From: Eustoma russellianum
Taxonomy: Eukaryota; Streptophyta; Magnoliopsida; Gentianales; Gentianaceae
DNA: 64,000 nucleotides
Assembly (NCBI GenBank): GCA_036186865.1
Contig: AP025067.1
Location: 11,180,798-11,244,797 of the forward strand
Direction of reading: 5' to 3'
A model generated the notes under the pieces. That model did not search any database. It was not told where the DNA came from and was given only the letters and a program-made list of their open reading frames with translations. The number at the start of each line of letters is the position of its first letter. Position 1 is the first letter of the stretch. The position numbers were made by a program, and so were the translations under genes. Below are positions 10,851 through 23,103 of this stretch, one piece after another.

Positions 10851-10863
10851 AAGGAGGGAAGGA
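10851..10863 (+). other. G1 polypurine tract
   Basis: AAGGAGGGAAGGA lies directly against the TGTTG start of the 3' LTR, the standard plus-strand primer position. Confidence 0.9.
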
Positions 10864-13800
10864 TGTTGTACCCCAATGATCATGTACATGAAAACTATGA
10901 ATATGAGACGGAATGAAAGCGACAATTTCTCTAGCACGGGTTACTTAAGTCAACTTAATCCTCTTTACTTAATTATCATTAAGGTGATATCAAGTCAAAT
11001 TAAATAAGGGAAACTTCAAGAAAGTAGTACATGAAATATAGAGTTATATGAACCACACATACCAATATATATGTATGTGCGTATGGAATGTATAAACACA
11101 TAGTACACCTAGGCGTGTATATGTATGTATACATACATATGTTAATTTTAGAATATGATAAAATAAAGAAAAAAAACAGTGTAGCGCATGAATTACAAGG
11201 AATATCAAGATGCCTAAGAGGCCCAAAATTCGGCCTATACATGGAGATATTCTAGAAATCTCTAGCCAATTTTATTAGTTAAAATAATAAGACAAGAATT
11301 TATTATGCAAAGAATAAATAGAAAATAAAATAGACATGCATTTAAGGAACAAGTTAAGACAACTCATTAAAGAAGGAAGTAGTATGGTTGAGGTCATAAA
11401 GACCGCAACCAAAACCACCCCCCCTTAGTGTCTAGACATGGAGGATTTTTAAATCCTACCATGGTTACTTTTCTCTAAACCAAGGTTAATGTAACCATGA
11501 TTTAATAAAGTAACTTGGGCTAGCACAAAAGTAACTATAGTTTGAATAAAGTAACCAAGGTTATACTAACTTAACCTTGATTAACATTCAAGAAAGCCCT
11601 AACCCTCACAAAAATCCCTCCAAAACCGTCCCCCCTCTCCTAAGTCCCTAACATGTTTTAAATCAAACCATTCTAGAAACATCTATCTTCTCATCATGCA
11701 AGAGCAAAACACTTAGACAATTTCCATTCCCCTCACCAAGATTTCGCCCCCAACATCTTGAAGGATGGGAGTTTAACTTCAACTTCAAGACTCAAGAAGA
11801 CATCTAGGTAAGTCTTATTCCAAGTTCCCTTAAGAGAATTCTCATTTTGGTAAAGAATGAAGCTCACATGAACTCTCCTTCTCCATGCCAAAACCGTGGG
11901 TTTCATGGTTGAAATAGGGGAAAGCCTTCAACTTTTCTAGGTGGTGTTATATTGAGGTGCTTGAACCTCCATTCCAAGCTCATTTTGGTAAGATGCTCTA
12001 GCCTTAAAGATAACCTAGTTCCTTTATTGAATAAAGAACTAATCTTTTCATTTCACTCCTTTAAAACCGTATGCTTAAGGTAAAGAAGGTGAAGGATCTC
12101 ATCACATCTCACTTCATAACCAAGCAAAGACAAGAGCTTTAGCTTGAAGAGGCAAGTATACTTTAACCCCTTACAATATATGTGATTATGTGCATACTTG
12201 AATGTCTAGAAGCTTAAGACATGATCTTAGTGAAAATATGCCTAAGTTGTTACCTTTTCTTATGTTTTGATAGGTTGGATGATAGACCTCTCTTATGTTG
12301 CAATATAAAGCATGTTTAAACTTGAAATAAGAGTTAAAAGTGATGGCTTAGGGACTGCCCTATGTTTGATATTGAATGAGACATGATTGGTATGAAACCT
12401 ATCATTTTTAGTGATTCTAATATGTGAAATTGTTGGACTAGGGGACTGTTTTGTTTAGAAGGAATGAACAGCCCATATGAACGACTTTTGCATGCTAAAA
12501 AGGACTTGAATTAGTATAGGGAAGCCTTATTATGTCCATTGAATGACCATTAACTTGGATTATAGGCTAAAGAACGAAAATTAGGAAGGAAAGGATACTC
12601 CTATGCATGTCGGTTGAAAACAGAATCCTGGACAGATTTTATGCCAAATTGATGGACTTATTTAAGGACCTTCTAAACGTTGGTTGAGCTTATTTTTGGT
12701 GTGGTCGTATCTTATTATGTCTATTTTATTTTGGAGTTGGAATTTCTGGAAAATCATTTGTGGATTGGGCAGAAATGAATTTTTAGTATCAAGGGGTCAA
12801 AACAGTTTCTGGTCGTACCACCTTAGGGAGAAAAATTATTTAAGTACCTTAAACATCTTGGATTGACCTGAAATTTTTACAAGAAGTAATTAAGACATAG
12901 AGCTAAGTATCCATGTAAAGAAATTGATTTTATCTATTGATTTTGGGGGTAAACCATTGAGGTAGAGTTGGTGTAACATTCTGGAAAACAGGACAGATTG
13001 ACCCCTTTGTGCTTGTATGACTTGTATTGTATTTATTTTGACTTGTTTTGATGAATGGGCATTTGGATATTGTTCATAAAAGAAATAGGAAAGATTTCCA
13101 GGTGCTAAGTGAGCCCCATAATGAGTTTATGGATGGAGACGAGGTAAGAAATGAGGTTGAGAGTGCAGCAGAATTTCTGTTGTACCCTTGTTGGGATATT
13201 ATTTTATTGAGGTACCTACGCTTGTCGAAATCGCATGAAATTTGTACAGAATGTAGTTAAGATCATGTGGTGCATGTCCATATTTTTAGTTTCTGGAAAA
13301 CAGGCTCAAAAGGTTGATTTTGAGCCCGGGCAATACAGGATATGCTGCTGGATCGTTTTCCAGCCCATGAAGAAAGTTGCTTATGGTGTTATAAGTGCAT
13401 TTTATCATGTTGCATCCCATGCACTTGCATTGACATGCTCATATGTTCCATGCTCATGATTTTATTGATGTGTTATATAAAGTCTCTGTTTTGAAAGAAT
13501 TCCGTCCCTTCTGGCCAGCTTAACCCGCTACAGATCCGGGGTTAATTGATCTGAAGAAGTATAAGAACCGATCCAGGCCCGGTATAATAGGTCTGATGAA
13601 ATGTAAGAACCGATCCAGGCCCGGTATAATAGGTCTGAAGAGTATAATAACCGAGCCAGGTCCGGTATAATAGACCTGAAGGTGATCGTGTTATAAGAAC
13701 CGAGTCATGCCCGGTATAGTAGGCTGACACACTCTCTTGTTTTCTGATGAGCATGATTTAAAAGAAAGAAAGAAAGTTCAAGTATTTTTATGAGCATGTC

Positions 13801-14512
13801 TAAATGAAAGAAAGAATGTTTTCCGTTGCATTTGCATCGCATTCATGTTTTCATACACATTATGCATGATATCTTTTCATAGAAGTAAAGTTGGCTATAG
13901 CACGTAGAATCTAACTAAGTGATGACTTTTAGATCTTAGCTAAGTGTTGATATGACTTTAAGTATGATGCTTCGGAAAGGTATTGGCAGGTATGTTTTAA
14001 CTCAAGGAATTGCGGTTTGATTCTTGTATGTTGTTTTCTCTTTATTGTACGGTGTTATTGTATACTTGCTGGCGACTTTGTCGCTCACCCATTTATTTTT
14101 CCCCCCAGAGCCAGGTAATGAAGTCGAGTGGATTGATGATGAGCCAAGGATGCCATACCCATAGGTTATTGAAGTCGCTGTTAAGAGAATGATGCTGAAA
14201 GCTTTTGATGAGCCTTTGGGACATTTTGGGACTTAGCTACTTTCGGACTCTTTTCGGATAATGTTAGTATGATTTCGCGGTGTAGTTTGCTATCGGTTCA
14301 GTTTGTATAATTTTGCTATGTATTCGCGATTTGACGCTTTCGGATTAAGGTTCAAATTCTGCCGTATTTTTATCTACCTGTTAAGATCGTGACTTTGTAA
14401 TCCATGTTTATCCATGGGTTTTATGAGTTAAGTATCGACGCTTTGTACTTTTCCGAAAGGGAAGGTACGTCGGGTGCACCGTACGAGGGGTAGCCGAGTA
14501 CGGGGCGCTACA
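10864..14512 (+). repeat. G1 3' LTR (3649 bp)
   Basis: Near-identical to 1774-5386. It has two extra blocks, net 22 bp near 11404-11430 and net 15 bp near 11727-11744, and scattered single-base changes. It repeats the TATA box (13474-13481), tandem repeats (13556-13725), hairpin (14071-14085) and peptide frame (14111-14164). One extra T in the pyrimidine tract at 14091-14106 changes the upstream phase but not the peptide after the AG. The end GTACGT/CCGTAC stem has one mismatch. Confidence 0.95.
14111..14164 (+). other. Conserved short peptide frame in the G1 3' LTR
   Basis: Same peptide as 4985-5038 (PGNEVEWIDDEPRMPYP, then TAG). Present in the 3' LTR, so it could also be read near the 3' end of the element transcript, depending on where the RNA ends. 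Confidence 0.55.
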
Positions 14513-14517
14513 GGTGA
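14513..14517. other. Target-site duplication of G1, right copy
   Basis: GGTGA directly follows the GCGCTACA end of the right LTR and matches 1769-1773. Uninterrupted copies of the host LTR (near 22429 and 24588) read straight through this site. Confidence 0.95.
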
Positions 14518-14838
14518 AATGACCAAAATGCCGCTGGTGAGAGAAAACTCTAGAAATGACCCCAATGGTCAGAAATGAATATTATAACACCTTTGTCATG
14601 ATGAGTAAGATAAAAATATGTCCTTGAAGTATATCCACCATATCATGTTCCTAAAAAACTCAAAATACCAATTTTGCCCTTTTTGGTATGTTGTAGAAAC
14701 TTCCAGGCACATTAATCACAATATATTTAAAATCACCAAAAACACATAATATTCACATAATGGACATGTATAAATCATATACAAATGAAAACAATCACTT
14801 TATCACATTTTAGAAAAATATTTCTAAAAACCATAGAC

Positions 14839-15086
14839 ATCGATCGATCGAAGTGCGTCAGCTTCAGAGATCGATGTCTCACTGTAAGTTTCAGAATTTG
14901 TCTCTGACCTTCATCGATCGATCGAAGTGAGGATTTGATGTACATCGATCGATCGATGTGTCTCAGGTTTAGAGATCGATGTCTCACCGTAAGGTCTTGA
15001 ACTTTCACTGCTTTACATGGATCAATCGATGTGAGAGATCTATGTACATAGATCGATCGATGTGCAACAACCTGAGAGATCGATGC
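14839..15086 (-). repeat. ATCGATCG-rich short repeat cluster in LTR A
   Basis: About 250 bp with repeated CATCGATCGATCGA cores alternating with AGAGATCGATGTCTCAC units. The same cluster is in the other A LTR copies at 22755-23000 and 24912-25160, with substitutions. The cores are self-complementary. Role unknown. Confidence 0.75.
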
Positions 15087-15844
15087 CAAGGTTTTCAACT
15101 TTTTCAACTTTTAAACACATATAACATCATGTATGATATTTTTATGTATTCACCACTGAAAATCATGACTTTGAAAATTATCCAAACATATTTTTCAATA
15201 TTCTCCCCTTTTTGGATGATTTTCAAAATAACCTAACATGATTTTAATGTCACAACTTATAACCAATCGTTTATCATATATCTATCAATTGTTTCACCAA
15301 ATTTGTACTAATTGTTTTAGAAACTAATCTCCAACCAATTACCAATTGTTTTCACATTGTTTTTAAATTCTCAACTCTCATGTATTCATATGCTCCCCCT
15401 CAAATTATACTCTCCTCCTTAACCTATGCTCCAAAACTTTATACCAATTGAACCTTAGCATATTATTCAACCAACCAAGTCATGACTTACCAATTAAAAT
15501 CATATTCTTATTCTATCTCCCCCTTTATTTTGCAAATCATGCAAAAGATAAAACTATGCAATGGTATTGTAAGTCATCATACCTAACATGGCTCGTAAGT
15601 TTTCAAAATTAGCTTGATTAAGGGGTTTAGTGAAGATGTCAGCTATTTGATGATCAGTTCTTATATGGTTTATAACTATATCTTCATTTTGAACATGATC
15701 TTAAAGGAAGTGGTATCGCACCTCAATGTGTTTGGCCTTAGAATGAAGTACCGGATTCCGTGAAAGATTGATCGCATTTGTGCTATCACAAAAAATTGAA
15801 ATCTTATTCATTTTAATGCCAAAATCACTAAGTTATTTTTTAAG

Positions 15845-16408
15845 CTAAAGTATTTGGGTAGTGCATAGACTTAAGGCTATATACTCGGCTTCAGTGGTAG
15901 AAAGAGCTACACTAGTTTGCTTTTTAGAAAACCAAGAGATCAAGTTGGTTCCTATGAATTGACACGTACCGCTAGTGGATTTTCTATCTAACTTGCAACC
16001 ACCATAATCAGCATCACTATATGCGTATAATTCCAACTTAGCGTTTCTATCATACCAAAGTCCTAAGTGAGGTGTGTGCTTAAGATATCTAAAGATCTTT
16101 TTCACCGTATTGTAATGAGATACCTTAGGACAAGATTGAAACCTAGCACACATACACACACTAAACATGATGTCAGGTCTTGATTCAGTTAAATATAACA
16201 GTGAGCCAATCATAGACCTATATAGTGTGTCATCAAAAGGTTTACCATTTTCATCCTTATCTAGTTTGGTGCTAACACTCATGAGTGTAGGTGTTGGTTT
16301 CAACTCTTCAAAGCCAAACTTCTTAATCATATCGTTGACATACTTAAGGTGGCTAATGCGAATTTCTTGAGAGGTTTGTTTGATTTGAAGTCCTAAGAAA
16401 TAATTCAA
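15845..16408 (-). pseudogene. pol: Copia A reverse transcriptase C-terminus and RNase H
   Basis: Begins LNYFLGLQIKQT, the start of the copia connection region, and passes through YRSMIGSLLYLT, SRPDIMFSVCMCARF and the RNase H motifs YSDADYGG, STSGTCQF and STTEAEYIA. A TGA at 16412-16414 separates it in frame from the preceding reverse transcriptase (one base from the Gly expected there). It ends at a stop near 15845, before the usual RNase H C-terminus. Confidence 0.85.
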
Positions 16409-16411
16409 CTC

Positions 16412-17035
16412 TCATACCATTGACATTTCAAATTCTATCTTCATACACTCTTCAAAGTCTTTTACTAAGGTGGGGTTGGTTGAACCAAAGATTATATCAT
16501 CTACGTATATTTGAACTATTAATAAATCATTATCTTTTCTTCTTAGGAATAATGTGTTGTGTGTGGTTCCCCTTTGATAATTATTTGCAATAAGAAAGTT
16601 TGCGAATCTATCATACCAAGCTCTTGGAGCTTGTTTCAAACCATATAGAGCTGTCTTAAGCTTGTAAACATGGTTAGGATTCTTTGGATCTTTGAATCGA
16701 GGGGGTTGTTTGAAAACACCTCTTCTTGGATGTATCCATTCAAGAATGCACTCTTGACGTCCATTTGAAAGAGTTTGATGTTGCTTAGACTCGCAATCGC
16801 AAGCAACAATCTAATTGCTTCTAGTCATGCAACGAGTGCAAATGTTTCTTCATAATCTATTCCTTCTTGTTTATTATAGACTTGTTATCGGGTTCATGTA
16901 CTAAGCCCCACACGTTGTTCCTGGTGAATTGATTCAATTCCTCATGCATGACATCTATTCATGATATGTCACCTAAGGCTTCCTTAACATTCTTAGGTTC
17001 TATGTGTGAGACTAAGCTATGTCCTTCAAGTTGAC
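16412..17035 (-). pseudogene. pol: Copia A reverse transcriptase core, frameshifted
   Basis: The minus strand shows, in different frames, ARLEAIRLLLAIA-like sequence, MDVKSAFLNGYIQEE, KTALYGLKQAPRAWYDRF and the catalytic IQIYVDDIIFGST. A frameshift near 16715 and several stops near 16800-16930 break it. Only 16415-16639 and some upstream codons are open. It makes no functional enzyme. Confidence 0.82.
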
Positions 17036-18676
17036 TTATGTTTTACGTGTTCTAACCCCAACACTTGGATCCCTAATGATTAATTCTTTAGGGTGCCACC
17101 AATTCTTAGATTGACTAGGTTCACCCTCATCTTGTTCAAATGTTTCATTTGTATGAATATTATCGTATGTAATTTGATCATTAGTTGTATTATCTTCTAA
17201 TTGCAAAGTTTCTTCATTTATTTCATCTAAGGGTTCATGCATATCTTGTTTAGGGGGGGTTGGTTCTAGATGATCAAGTACAGGCTCAAGTATTATATCA
17301 TCATCAAACATATTTTCAACATTAGTCTCATGTTTATGTTGAGTTTTATCACTAACTTCAAAGCATGCATTCTCATTGAATTTCACATGTATAGATTCAA
17401 TTATTCTTCTAGATGCAGGATTATAACACTTATATGCTCTTGAATTAGTTGAACAACCAACAAATATACATTCAATAGACTTTTGTTCAAACTTGTCTTG
17501 ATTATCCTTAGTGTTCAACACAAAACACTTATACCCAAATACTCTAAGATAATCTATTTTAGGTTGTATATTGTTTAACAAATCATAAGGTGTTTTATTT
17601 AATTTCTTTCGAATAGTAAGCCTATTTATAATATAACATGCACAACTAATAGCTTCAGCCCATAAATATTTTGGTACTTTGTTTTCACATAGCATTGTCC
17701 TAGCAACTTCTTGAATGGTTCTATTTTTACGTTCAACAACTCCATTGAGTTGTGGTGTTCTAGGTGGTGAGAATTCATGTTTAATTCCATGTAGTTCACA
17801 AAATTTGATTACGTCTTTGTTTCTAAATTCTCCACCTCTATAACTTCTAATTCTCTTAACATTTTCTTCGTAGATGTTTTCGAGTTGCTTAATAAGAGTT
17901 TTGATTGCTAATGGAGCATCGTCTTTGTGTGTTAAGAACAATGACCATGTGTAGCGTGAGTAATCATCTACTATGACACACACATAATAGTGTCCACCTA
18001 GACTTCTTGTCCTACTTGGACCAAATAAGTCTAAGTGAAGCAATTCTAGTATATGATTATTACTCACTTCATGTTTCGGTTTTAATGTTTCTTTAATGTG
18101 TTTTCCTTTAATACATGTTTCACACATTTGAAAATTATCTAAGTCTAACTTAGGCATTCCTTTAATTAAATTCTTCTTAGATAATTTCTTAGTGGTTGAA
18201 ATTCCTATATGGCCTAATCTTCTATGCCATAAATTCACATCTAAGTCATGTGATATTAGACACTCAACCTTAGCATCTAATATGTTGTTTAAGGTAAGAG
18301 TATAAATATTACCATCTCTATTTCCTTTTAACACTATTTCTCCTTTTTCATTTATTATATCACAAGAATTGGGAAGAAAAGAAACATTATAGCCACAATC
18401 TATAAGTTGAGAAATACTAAGTAAATTATATGAAAGATTACTTACTAACAACACATTTCGTATTTGAAATGCATTAGGGTCCCCAATTTTTCCTTTTCCA
18501 ACAACTTGTCCTTTGTTGTTGCCACTGAATGTTACCTTTCCTCCATTCTTGATATGTTCCAACTTGGTGAATAGTCTGGGGTTGCCCGTCATGTGCCTTG
18601 AACATCCATTATCTAAAAACCATTTAGTTTTTAGATTCTTAGACTTTGCCTCCTTCTTGCATTCCTTGCGATTTTC
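17036..18676 (-). pseudogene. pol: Copia A protease and integrase (key Asp lost)
   Basis: One long open frame of about 545 codons. The protease active site reads KWFLDNGCSRHMTG, with DNG rather than the common DSG. Integrase follows. Counting from the Met of MTGNPRLF, the zinc site is H123-H128-C157-C160. The catalytic triad should be D188, D251, E287, but residue 251 is Tyr (IRSYRGGEF instead of RSDRGGEF), with the correct 35-residue gap to E287. Strand transfer would be lost. The C-terminal part ends VGVRTRKT. It follows the gag/pol linker at 18707, which is in another frame. Confidence 0.88.
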
Positions 18677-18706
18677 CTACAATGGAGACAAAGTTTTAGG
18701 TTTCCT

Positions 18707-19210
18707 TTATTTGGGTCCTTGAATGTTAGGGGCACCATTCTTGTTTAGATATCCCTTAGGTATCCAAACTTGAACATACCTTCTAGGCACATTTTTAGCA
18801 TTGTTATAATTTGGAAAATAAGAAGAATTAGCATATACATGATCATTCCACATAAGTGAAGATACATTGTTATACATGTTGTGCCATGGTTGATAATTAT
18901 CATTAGATGGCCGAATTTTATAGTGTGTATAAGGCATGTGACTTTGTTTCTTATATGGTGCTCCGTATGTATGTTCATATGCATTTCTATAAGACTTATA
19001 TGAGTGTTGTCTATACTTAGGTTCATAATAAGTTGAATGCATTTTATTATTTCTAGTTGTATTCGTATATATATAGGCATAATTTTTAGGTTGTCTAGAT
19101 GCAAAGTTTTGCCTAGATGTACGTTGATATGTATGTGCTTTTATGGGTGCAGGTTGTATTTTTGCTTTGGAATAAACAAAAGAAGGAGCAGAAGAAGATT
19201 TAGCAGGCAA
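18707..19210 (-). pseudogene. Copia A Gag-Pol linker region
   Basis: 167 codons rich in Tyr, Asn, His and Lys, ending VQVWIPKGYLNKNGAPNIQG. The W-[IV]-P-K-G motif just before the protease is typical of SIRE-like Gag-Pol linkers. It is out of frame with the protease frame starting near 18676, so a frameshift or stop separates them. No known domain. Confidence 0.65.
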
Positions 19211-19376
19211 AGTTGTTTTTATAGCTTTATAAGGTTGTTTAATAGTTGAAGATACGAACTTAGTCTTTTACCTACTTTGTCATCTTCTTCTTTATATCCT
19301 AATCCAGTTTTATCATTTCCATATTTTTGCGATGATATAAGTGTATCTAACATATTTGCACCAGATTTAAATTGTT

Positions 19377-19685
19377 CTAATATTTTTCTAAGTTAAGTTT
19401 AGAAGACTTAAGTTGTACTATCTCATTTTCACAACTTTCTAACTTAGACTTTAACATACTATTTTCCGTTTTTAACTTTTGTTCATTTTTTCTAAATGAT
19501 TCAATGTTAATCTCTAAAGAATCAAGAGTATTAGTAGACTCTTGTTGAAAAGACTCTAATTGTTCAGAAAATTCCAAGTTGGACGTATTCAACTTGTCAT
19601 TTTCTGCAATTAGTTTCTTTTTTTTCTTTAGAGAGCCTCTTACAGTGAGCATGCATTTTTTAAAATTCTTCATACATTTCATCAA
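19377..19685 (-). pseudogene. gag: Copia A gag, coiled-coil segment
   Basis: 102 codons with leucine/lysine/glutamate heptad-like sequence (AENDKLNTSNLEFSEQLES, KLKTENSMLKSKLESCEN). SIRE-type gags carry a coiled coil after the zinc knuckle. It is separated from the upstream zinc-finger segment and the downstream linker by stops and frameshifts. Confidence 0.7.
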
Positions 19686-20390
19686 ATGTCATTTCATTTT
19701 CATAATCACTATCAGATGAAGAACTTACCTCATTTGATACGAAGCAGACTTGAGCTTCCTCAGTGTCAGATTCTGAATCGGATGAGTCGCTCCATGTGCT
19801 CATCTTCATTGTCCGTTTGCCTTTCCTTGACCTAGACTCATTTGTCTTTTGTGCGTTCTTGTCCTTGGCTTGTTTATTATTGTTGTTATTATTATTACTT
19901 TTCTTTGTTGGACAGTCATATGAAATATGTCATTTTTGACCACATTCGTAGCACTTTAATTCTTTATTATACCATTTATTGTTGTTAGAGTTATTTTTCT
20001 TAGATTGAGAAGAAGAAGAAGAACGTTGTCTATCCCTATTTGGACGTTTGAAAACTTTCTAAGTTTTCTTGCTATCAATATCAAGTCATCGTCTAATTCA
20101 TTATCACTATGACTATCATCATTACTAGCATGTGTTTCAGTTGTTTTGAAAGCTATTGACTTACCGGATGACTTAGACGATTCAAACTTTCGTTGGTTTA
20201 ATTTTACCTCGTATACTCTGAGTGAGCCTATCAATTCGTCCATTTTTGTGATCGATTTCGTCTCTTCAATTGCCTTGACCTTTGGATCCCATTCAGCAGG
20301 AAGGCTTCGCAGCATCTTTTGAACCTTTTCATTGTTCGTGAATGATTTTCCTAAAGCTTCCAACTCACCTTTGTGAGAGACTATGGCCAT
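19686..20390 (-). pseudogene. gag: Copia A gag, capsid part and zinc knuckle, N-terminally deleted
   Basis: The minus strand encodes a gag of the copia UBN2 type (VQKMLRSLPAEWDPKVKAIE, MDELIGSLRVYE). It starts where B's gag is already about 160 residues in, so the N-terminal part is deleted. A zinc knuckle (KCYECGQK, then HISYDC) near 19920-19960 has an in-frame stop in the finger. An acidic serine-rich stretch follows at about 19730-19800. 20391-20498 is leader without coding signal. Confidence 0.75.
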
Positions 20391-20498
20391 TGTATGTACC
20401 TTTAATCTGAGATTAGCAGGCTACAAAGAGTTATTGTTTCTTGGTCTTGTGTTGTTTGTACGGTATTGAATCTTGCTTCTTTGAGTGGTGTAAACCTC

Positions 20499-20512
20499 GC
20501 TCTGATACTAAT
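20499..20512 (-). other. Copia A primer binding site, mutated
   Basis: On the minus strand ATTAGTATCAGAGC follows the LTR end CCAAACA. The usual form is ATTGGTATCAGAGC, so one base is changed. Confidence 0.8.
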
Positions 20513-23103
20513 TGTTTGGACCGTGCACCTGCAATAAACACCACTAAAGGGGGGTGAATAGTTGTTAGCAGAAATTACACTACTACCCTTTGTAAAAATC
20601 CCCTTTGAGAAAAGAATCTGAGACCATCTTAGATTCAGAACCCATTTTTGAAAAATTCAAAAATAAGTGTACACAACTCCAAAAATTATGAAACTTTCCA
20701 GAATCTAACTTCAATGTGTTACCAAGACTTTGTTCAAAAATCAGACAGAAATAAGATTGTTGGCCTTTCACACAAATAAAAAGATTCAGATGGCCAATCT
20801 GGACAGAATTGGACAGAATATTGCTGATTTTGAAAAACGTGTTTCTCTTTGAATACTCAACCAAAAAGGTTGATCTTTATATCAAAACACTCCTTAGGAT
20901 GTGTAAATGATATTTCCAAAACACCCTGACCTTAAACAGTTCTTGATTAATACAGAATTCAAGTTTTCTCAAAACTGGTCAGATTGTAGCCAGATTGGAG
21001 CAGTTATCTTGCAAAGATTGAACGACTATTTTTCCCTTGCTCAAATCAAGGGATTCTTGTTGCAAATGAAAGCTAACAGTCTGAAGTATAACTCCACCAA
21101 AAATCACGAATTTCGAAAGTGTTTAACTATTTTTTCAAATTGTGAGAAATTGTGTGAAAACTGCTGTAAAAACAGGCAAAAAACAGAAAGGTAGAAACAA
21201 GACAAGAACACCGAGAATTTATCCTGGTTCGGTCAATGTGACCTACTCCAGTCCCAAGGAACACCTTTCCTTGGATTTCACTATGAAATGAATCACCTTA
21301 CAATAAGAACCAAGCTTGAGCCTTGGGTTATACACCAACCCTATTCAAGTCTTAGATGAACACCTTCTATGCAACACTTAGTTGCAACACCTCTACCACC
21401 TATTGTTGTAGCCTTATAGAATTGGCTAATCAATCATACAAATGGAGCTCAAGAGGCTTGTAGCTTAACAAATACAACAAGAACATATTTGCTACAAAGA
21501 ATGGAACACGAACAACAACAAAAAGATGATAGCTAGACAATTCAACAAATGCTTTCAAGTGAGCTTCAAGTGTGTTTCATCTTCTTCACCATTGCCTCTT
21601 ATTTATTGTGTGAATTGAGCCTTAGAGATAAGAATGCACATGTGTCACCATCTTCATCATCAAGTCCAAATGTCTTCTAATCATTGGTTGGCCTTGAACA
21701 CTTGGCAAAATGAGACAACATAATTGGTCCACCTTAAATTTCAGCTTGACCGATTTTACACCTTGGATTTTCTTAAAAATTATGAAGATAATATGCAAGG
21801 TTAAGATGACATAACTCCTCCATGATTGCCTCAACTCCTTGGCAAGATAATAGGGCATGTGAGAGCTTCAAAATTCGGATGAAAACAGCCCCAACCAGCT
21901 GCCATATAGCCGTTGGTTTCAAATTGCATTTCCAAGTTGGCAACTTTTGCCAACTAGCTTGTTTTTGGTTGTTCCTCTTGTCAAGATATAAAATGAATAC
22001 CACATCATATCCACCTGATAGATAACGGTTTGTACCAATATATATATATATGTACAAACTCAGATTTTTGAAGAAGAAATCAACAAACAATAATTGACAA
22101 GATTATGTCAATATATAACACCAAAATTCCAACTATTTCTTCTTGTACGTAGTGATCATTTCCACACCTCTAACACCTTTGATATCTCTGAATAATGATG
22201 ATAAATATACTCCCATAACATATATAATAGGGTCTTCAAGAAAGAAATAGAATGTGACATCACAACTCGCCACATATCCCGCTATAGTCAATAATATCAT
22301 CATGTGAGAGAAATGAGATAAAGAACCACCAAATTATCTTCAAGATAATAATAATTCAACTCCAGAATAATGATAAGAATATACACGAGAGATTCCTTGA
22401 GTGAAAATACCAAAAATACCCGCAGGGATGAAATGACCAAAATGCCCCTGGTGAGAGAAAACTCCAGAAATGACCCCGATGGTCAGAAATGAATGCTATA
22501 ACACCTTTGTCATGATGAGTAAGATAAAAATATGTCCTTGAATTATATCCACCATATCATGTTCCTACAAAACTCAAAATACCAATTTTTCCCGTTTTGG
22601 TAAGTTGAAGAAACTTCCAAGGCACATTAGTCACAATATATTTAAAATCACCAAAAACACATAATATTCACATAATGAACATGTCTAAATCATATACAAA
22701 TGAAAAAAAAATCACTTTATCACATTTTAGAAAAATATTTCTAAAACCATAGACATCGATCGATCGAAGTGCCTCAGCTTCAGAGATCGATGTCTCACCG
22801 TAAGTTTCAAAATTTGTCTCTGACCTACATCGATCGAAGTGAGGGTTCGATGTACATCGATCGATCGATGTGTCTCAGGTTTAGAGATCGATGTCTCACC
22901 GTAAGGTCTTGAACTTTCACTGCCTTACATGGATCGATCGATGTGAGAGATCTATGTACATAGATCGATTGATGTGCAACAACCTGAGAGATCGATGTCA
23001 ACTTTTTCAACTTTTAAACACATATAACATCATGTATGATATTTTTATGTATTCACCACTTCAAATCATGAATTTGAAAATTATCCAAACATATTTTTCA
23101 ACA
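20513..23103 (-). repeat. Copia A 5' LTR (2591 bp)
   Basis: Starts TGTTTGGACC and ends TTTTCAACA on the + strand. Collinear with 1-1773 plus 14518-15200. Followed at 23104 by AAATTTGCTTCTC, which is interior sequence of LTR B, so A is inserted in LTR B. It contains the ATCGATCG cluster at 22755-23000 and the SIRE-type promoter block near 21211-21270. Its segment from 21917 on is duplicated at 24077. Confidence 0.9.

Larger units (their letters stand above)
1774..14512 (+). mobile_element. G1: near-complete Ty3/gypsy chromovirus (Tekay/Del-like)
   Basis: The element has two long LTRs (1774-5386 and 10864-14512), an initiator-Met primer site, gag with zinc knuckles, and pol in the order protease, reverse transcriptase, RNase H, integrase, chromodomain, followed by a polypurine tract. 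That order and the chromodomain define a chromovirus. It is flanked by the identical 5-mers GGTGA at 1769-1773 and 14513-14517, and the sequence on both sides joins into an uninterrupted copia A LTR. The LTRs are very similar: their 36-bp length difference comes mainly from two indels near 11404 and 11728, which suggests recent insertion. Gag, the protease region and the chromodomain each carry one nonsense codon, so the copy looks non-autonomous. An assembly gap at 5696 lies in the leader. Confidence 0.95.
1..15200 (-). repeat. 3' LTR of copia element A, truncated by the window start and split by G1
   Basis: Positions 1-1773 plus 14518-15200 align collinearly with 20651-23103, the other LTR of the same element. 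About 138 bp of the outer end lies off the window. The pieces are separated by G1 at 1774-14512 and its target duplication. The inner end at 15200 reads CAATA where intact copies read CAACA, so the terminal TG of this minus-strand LTR is mutated. Next to it (15201-15215) lies a pyrimidine tract that is a purine tract on the minus strand. The LTR contains the ATCGATCG cluster at 14839-15086. ORFs inside it are not conserved as proteins. Confidence 0.9.
15201..20512 (-). mobile_element. Copia element A (SIRE/Maximus-like), internal region
   Basis: A 5.3-kb minus-strand internal region between two A LTRs. In minus-strand order: primer site 20499-20512, gag 20390-19260, a Gag-protease linker, protease plus integrase, reverse transcriptase, RNase H, and a purine tract at 15201-15215. 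Integrase before reverse transcriptase identifies Ty1/copia. The coiled-coil gag extension and long LTRs resemble the SIRE/Maximus lineage. It is dead: the gag N-terminus is deleted, there are frameshifts and stops in reverse transcriptase, and an integrase catalytic Asp is lost. I see nothing coding in 15201-15844, and no envelope-like ORF. Confidence 0.9.
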
